This document shows, in pieces, positions 62,124 to 64,000 of a stretch of DNA of 64,000 nucleotides (position 1 is the stretch's first letter; each line of letters begins with the position of its first letter). This stretch comes from UBA5314 sp040217815 (GTDB taxonomy: Bacteria > Bacillota > Syntrophomonadia > Syntrophomonadales > Syntrophomonadaceae): NCBI GenBank assembly GCA_040217815.1, contig JBEHWI010000002.1:1-64000 (forward strand), given 5' to 3'. Both the position numbers and the translations under genes were made by a program. The notes below the pieces were generated by a model, which saw only the letters and a program-made list of their open reading frames with translations, did not search any database and was not told where the DNA came from.

Positions 62124-62368
62124 GGTTTTAAACCTCACCCCCCCATTCCAAGGAAAAGATTAGTCATTTCTCTTCCTTTTCTAAGGTAAAGTTTACATAT
62201 ATAGACATAAACTTAGCAAGCTAATTATAGTTTGCTGGTCCCTTTATTGGGATGATAACCTGATAAATGATTTCGCCGCCGATGGAGTGAACCTGGCATC
62301 AATTCATTATAGCACAGCTTACTACCGAATTTGTCCAGAATCATCCATCTTGCATTTAAACCATTGAT

Positions 62369-62391
62369 ATGTGAATATTAACATATGTTAA
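62369..62391 (+). promoter_or_regulatory. Candidate PadR operator
   Basis: ATGT-GAATATTA-ACAT (62369-62384) is the ATGT-N8-ACAT box bound by PadR proteins. It overlaps the perfect palindrome TTAACATATGTTAA (62378-62391). It is about 26 bases upstream of the padR-type start, so autoregulation is likely. Confidence 0.6.
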
Positions 62392-62416
62392 ATAAAACTT
62401 ATGTGGGGGGGGAAGT

Positions 62417-62968
62417 ATGAATATAAAATTTGCCATCCTGGGGTTTCTAAGTTGGAAACCTTTTTCAGGATATGACTTAAAAAAGATATTTGTCCAGTCT
62501 CAATCATTGTACTGGTCAGGCAATAACAATCAAATATATCGGAGTCTGGTACAATTACACCAGGAAGGCCTGGTGGAAAGTGAGATCCAGCTGCAGGAAA
62601 ACAATCCAGCCCGTAAACTATATACTATTACTGCGCTAGGGCGGTCCGCATTGGAGGAATGGCTTAAAGGACCGCCTGAACCACTGCAATTGCGTAATAC
62701 TTTTCTGATTCAGCTGTCCTGGGCCGATCAGTTGGATGACAATGAATTGGACAATCTTTTATCCGCGTATGAAGAAGAGTTGGAGCTGCAGCTTCTCATC
62801 CACACCGAGCGGGAAAAACGGGGGAGCCCTAATCCGGCACGTACCGACAGGGAAAAATATCTCTGGCAGATGATTTCCTTAAACTGGTCTGCCGTATACC
62901 AAAACGAGCTGTCCTGGGTACGCCAGCTTCGTTCCGGACTTAATAGGGTCCGGGCAGACTTATCCTAA
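62417..62968 (+). CDS. PadR-family transcriptional regulator
   Basis: The 183-residue regulator has the N-terminal winged helix of PadR (FAILGFLSWKPFSGYDLKKIF ... IYRSLVQLHQEGLVESEIQ) and the C-terminal helical dimer domain with the AphA-like extension. A run of eight G residues (62405-62412) lies just before the ATG and acts as ribosome site. It is 17 bases upstream of an alpha/beta hydrolase, which is its probable target. Confidence 0.9.
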   Translation: MNIKFAILGFLSWKPFSGYDLKKIFVQSQSLYWSGNNNQIYRSLVQLHQEGLVESEIQLQENNPARKLYTITALGRSALEEWLKGPPEPLQLRNTFLIQLSWADQLDDNELDNLLSAYEEELELQLLIHTEREKRGSPNPARTDREKYLWQMISLNWSAVYQNELSWVRQLRSGLNRVRADLS

Positions 62969-62985
62969 AGGAAGGAAGAAAGGCC

Positions 62986-63897
62986 ATGAATAAGAAATCG
63001 ATATATAAAACAGCCCCTGGAGAAATACTGGTCATGGGTTACTATAACCAGCTCCTGGAGCAATGGCCGGTGTCTTACGACTCCGGCAGAACCAATACGA
63101 GACACGGACGCACCCATGTAATAGCCTGCGGCGACCCTCTAAATCCTCCCCTGATAATGCTTCATGGCTCCAATTCTAACTCTGCTGCCTGGATGGGAGA
63201 TGTTGCCCGGTATTGCCAGCACTTTCGCGTCTATCTGGTAGACATTCCGGGAGAGCCGGGCAAGAGTTCGCGCAATCGCCCCAGTTGGAGAAGTCCAGCC
63301 TTTGCTGAATGGCTGGAAGATGTTTTGAATGAACTTAATCTTGAGCAGGCTTCTATTTTAGGACTCTCCTACGGAGGCTGGATAGCTTTAAAATACGCCA
63401 TTTATCAGCCGGAAAGGGTTGACAAACTGGTTCTTTTAGCACCTTCGGGACTGGTTCCAACCAGATGGTCTTTCTTGGCAAAGGCGGTGCCTTTAAGCCT
63501 GATGGGCAAGAAGGGAGCTGAAATCTTAAACAAGCTAGTTGTAGGGGAAGAGGATATCGGCGAAGAAGCCTGGAAGTTTATCAACCTGGTAATGACCAAT
63601 TTCCGGCCGAGGATAGGGACTATTGAAATGTTCTCAGACGAAGATTTGCAGCGTTTGACTATGCCTGTAAAGCTCTTTACCGGTCTTAAAGATGTAATTA
63701 ACCACAGTGAAAAAATGGCCGCCCGTTTGGGGCGCCTGCTGCCCCAGGCGGATGTTACAGTGCTGCCCGACCGCGGGCATGTGCTCATCAACCTGACTGC
63801 TGAAATAGTGGAATTTTTATTGAATGGTGCCGAAACAATTCAAGAATACCAACCAGAGCCGGCAGAAGCTAATCCTGATCCTGAACCTGAGGTTTAA
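62986..63897 (+). CDS. Alpha/beta hydrolase controlled by PadR regulator
   Basis: The 303-residue enzyme has HGSNSNSAAWMG at the oxyanion region, nucleophile Ser in ILGLSYGGW, an Asp in VKLFTGLKDV and His in DRGHVLIN, a full triad. It belongs to the MhpC/haloperoxidase-like group. There is no signal peptide. AAGGAAGG precedes the ATG. It is likely cotranscribed with the PadR gene and may detoxify or esterify a phenolic or acyl compound; substrate unknown. Confidence 0.85.
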   Translation: MNKKSIYKTAPGEILVMGYYNQLLEQWPVSYDSGRTNTRHGRTHVIACGDPLNPPLIMLHGSNSNSAAWMGDVARYCQHFRVYLVDIPGEPGKSSRNRPSWRSPAFAEWLEDVLNELNLEQASILGLSYGGWIALKYAIYQPERVDKLVLLAPSGLVPTRWSFLAKAVPLSLMGKKGAEILNKLVVGEEDIGEEAWKFINLVMTNFRPRIGTIEMFSDEDLQRLTMPVKLFTGLKDVINHSEKMAARLGRLLPQADVTVLPDRGHVLINLTAEIVEFLLNGAETIQEYQPEPAEANPDPEPEV

Positions 63898-64000
63898 GAG
63901 CCAGGATACGTCCCGGTTCAATCACGCTGTTTAAATAATCGCCTGGATCGGTGCTGATTACCTCGACCACCCGCAGTTGATCCCGGCCCCAAACTTCCGC
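63869..64000 (-). CDS. ylzJ: YlzJ-like protein, 3' part only
   Basis: A minus-strand frame enters from the right edge and ends at TAG (63869-63871). The visible 43 residues read RVVEVISTDPGDYL then NSVIEPGRILALK, matching the C-terminal half of the YlzJ-like family, which usually lies next to ftsK/spoIIIE and tepA. It overlaps the end of the hydrolase gene antiparallel by 29 bases. The 5' part is outside the window. Confidence 0.65.
   Translation of the reverse strand, partial: AEVWGRDQLRVVEVISTDPGDYLNSVIEPGRILALKPQVQDQD

Noticed and set aside
62189..62214. AAGTTTA/TAAACTT inverted repeat upstream of ftsK
   Set aside because: Only seven bases per arm and AT-rich; it could be a chance match in the promoter region, so it is not called.

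Overview
The window looks like a chromosomal segment of a spore-forming, low-to-medium GC Firmicute of class Clostridia. Supporting markers are spoVS, remA, prkC/prpC, ymdB-rny, dapL (the LL-diaminopimelate aminotransferase route to lysine and cell wall) and an FMN riboswitch of the Firmicute type. Gene content and sequence style suggest a Syntrophomonadaceae member close to Syntrophomonas; that assignment is inference, not a database result. About 60 protein genes, one tRNA gene and a large number of intrinsic terminators are visible. There is no CRISPR array, no rRNA and no intact transposase.

Layout. Positions 1-17100 are accessory or lineage-specific: an isochorismatase-fold hydrolase, a Nudix hydrolase, a MOSC protein, two alpha/beta hydrolase or thiolase-type genes with a DUF35 partner, a LysM/HEAT protein, and a membrane-associated cluster (two tandem Tim44-like zinc-ribbon proteins, an SPFH zinc-ribbon protein, and a divergent TIGR04222-like membrane protein with a Cys/Gly/Ser tail). 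These are followed by a small RelA/SpoT-type HD hydrolase, a CoA-binding protein, a ComEC-like metallo-beta-lactamase, tRNA-Leu(CAG), a cell-wall hydrolase-like protein and a radical SAM protein. Positions 17100-21100 carry the riboflavin operon ribD-ribE-ribBA-ribH behind an FMN riboswitch, ending in a decayed helix-hairpin-helix gene.

Positions 21141-37875 form the conserved Firmicute housekeeping block, all on the minus strand and transcribed in the order yicC, remA, gmk, rpoZ, coaBC, metK, priA, def, fmt, DUF116, yugP-like, rsmB, rlmN, prpC, prkC, rsgA, rpe. It links ribosome and translation maturation, cofactor synthesis, replication restart and serine/threonine signalling. Positions 37877-62123 continue on the minus strand with dapL-dapF, a Ca2+-type P-ATPase, a divergent UDG-fold protein, an NlpC/P60 hydrolase, a PHP phosphoesterase, a dipeptidase, spoVS-ymdB-rny-recA-thpR-cinA, a short FtsH-like protease, pgsA-rimO-rodZ-like, a winged-helix/PfkB hybrid and ftsK/spoIIIE. 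The right end has a PadR regulator with its alpha/beta hydrolase and the tail of a ylzJ-like gene.

The most unusual material is a family of non-autonomous inverted-repeat elements: a complete copy at 8739-9119, one inserted between gmk and remA at 36490-36700, and a truncated copy abutting the ribosome binding site of the PHP gene at 45906-46180. A second, unrelated palindromic element supplies the stop codon of cinA. Two genes (ribE and rny) appear to start at AUU and AUA codons. The SPFH/Tim44-like/TIGR04222 neighbourhood is the best candidate for an incompletely described membrane-maintenance system.
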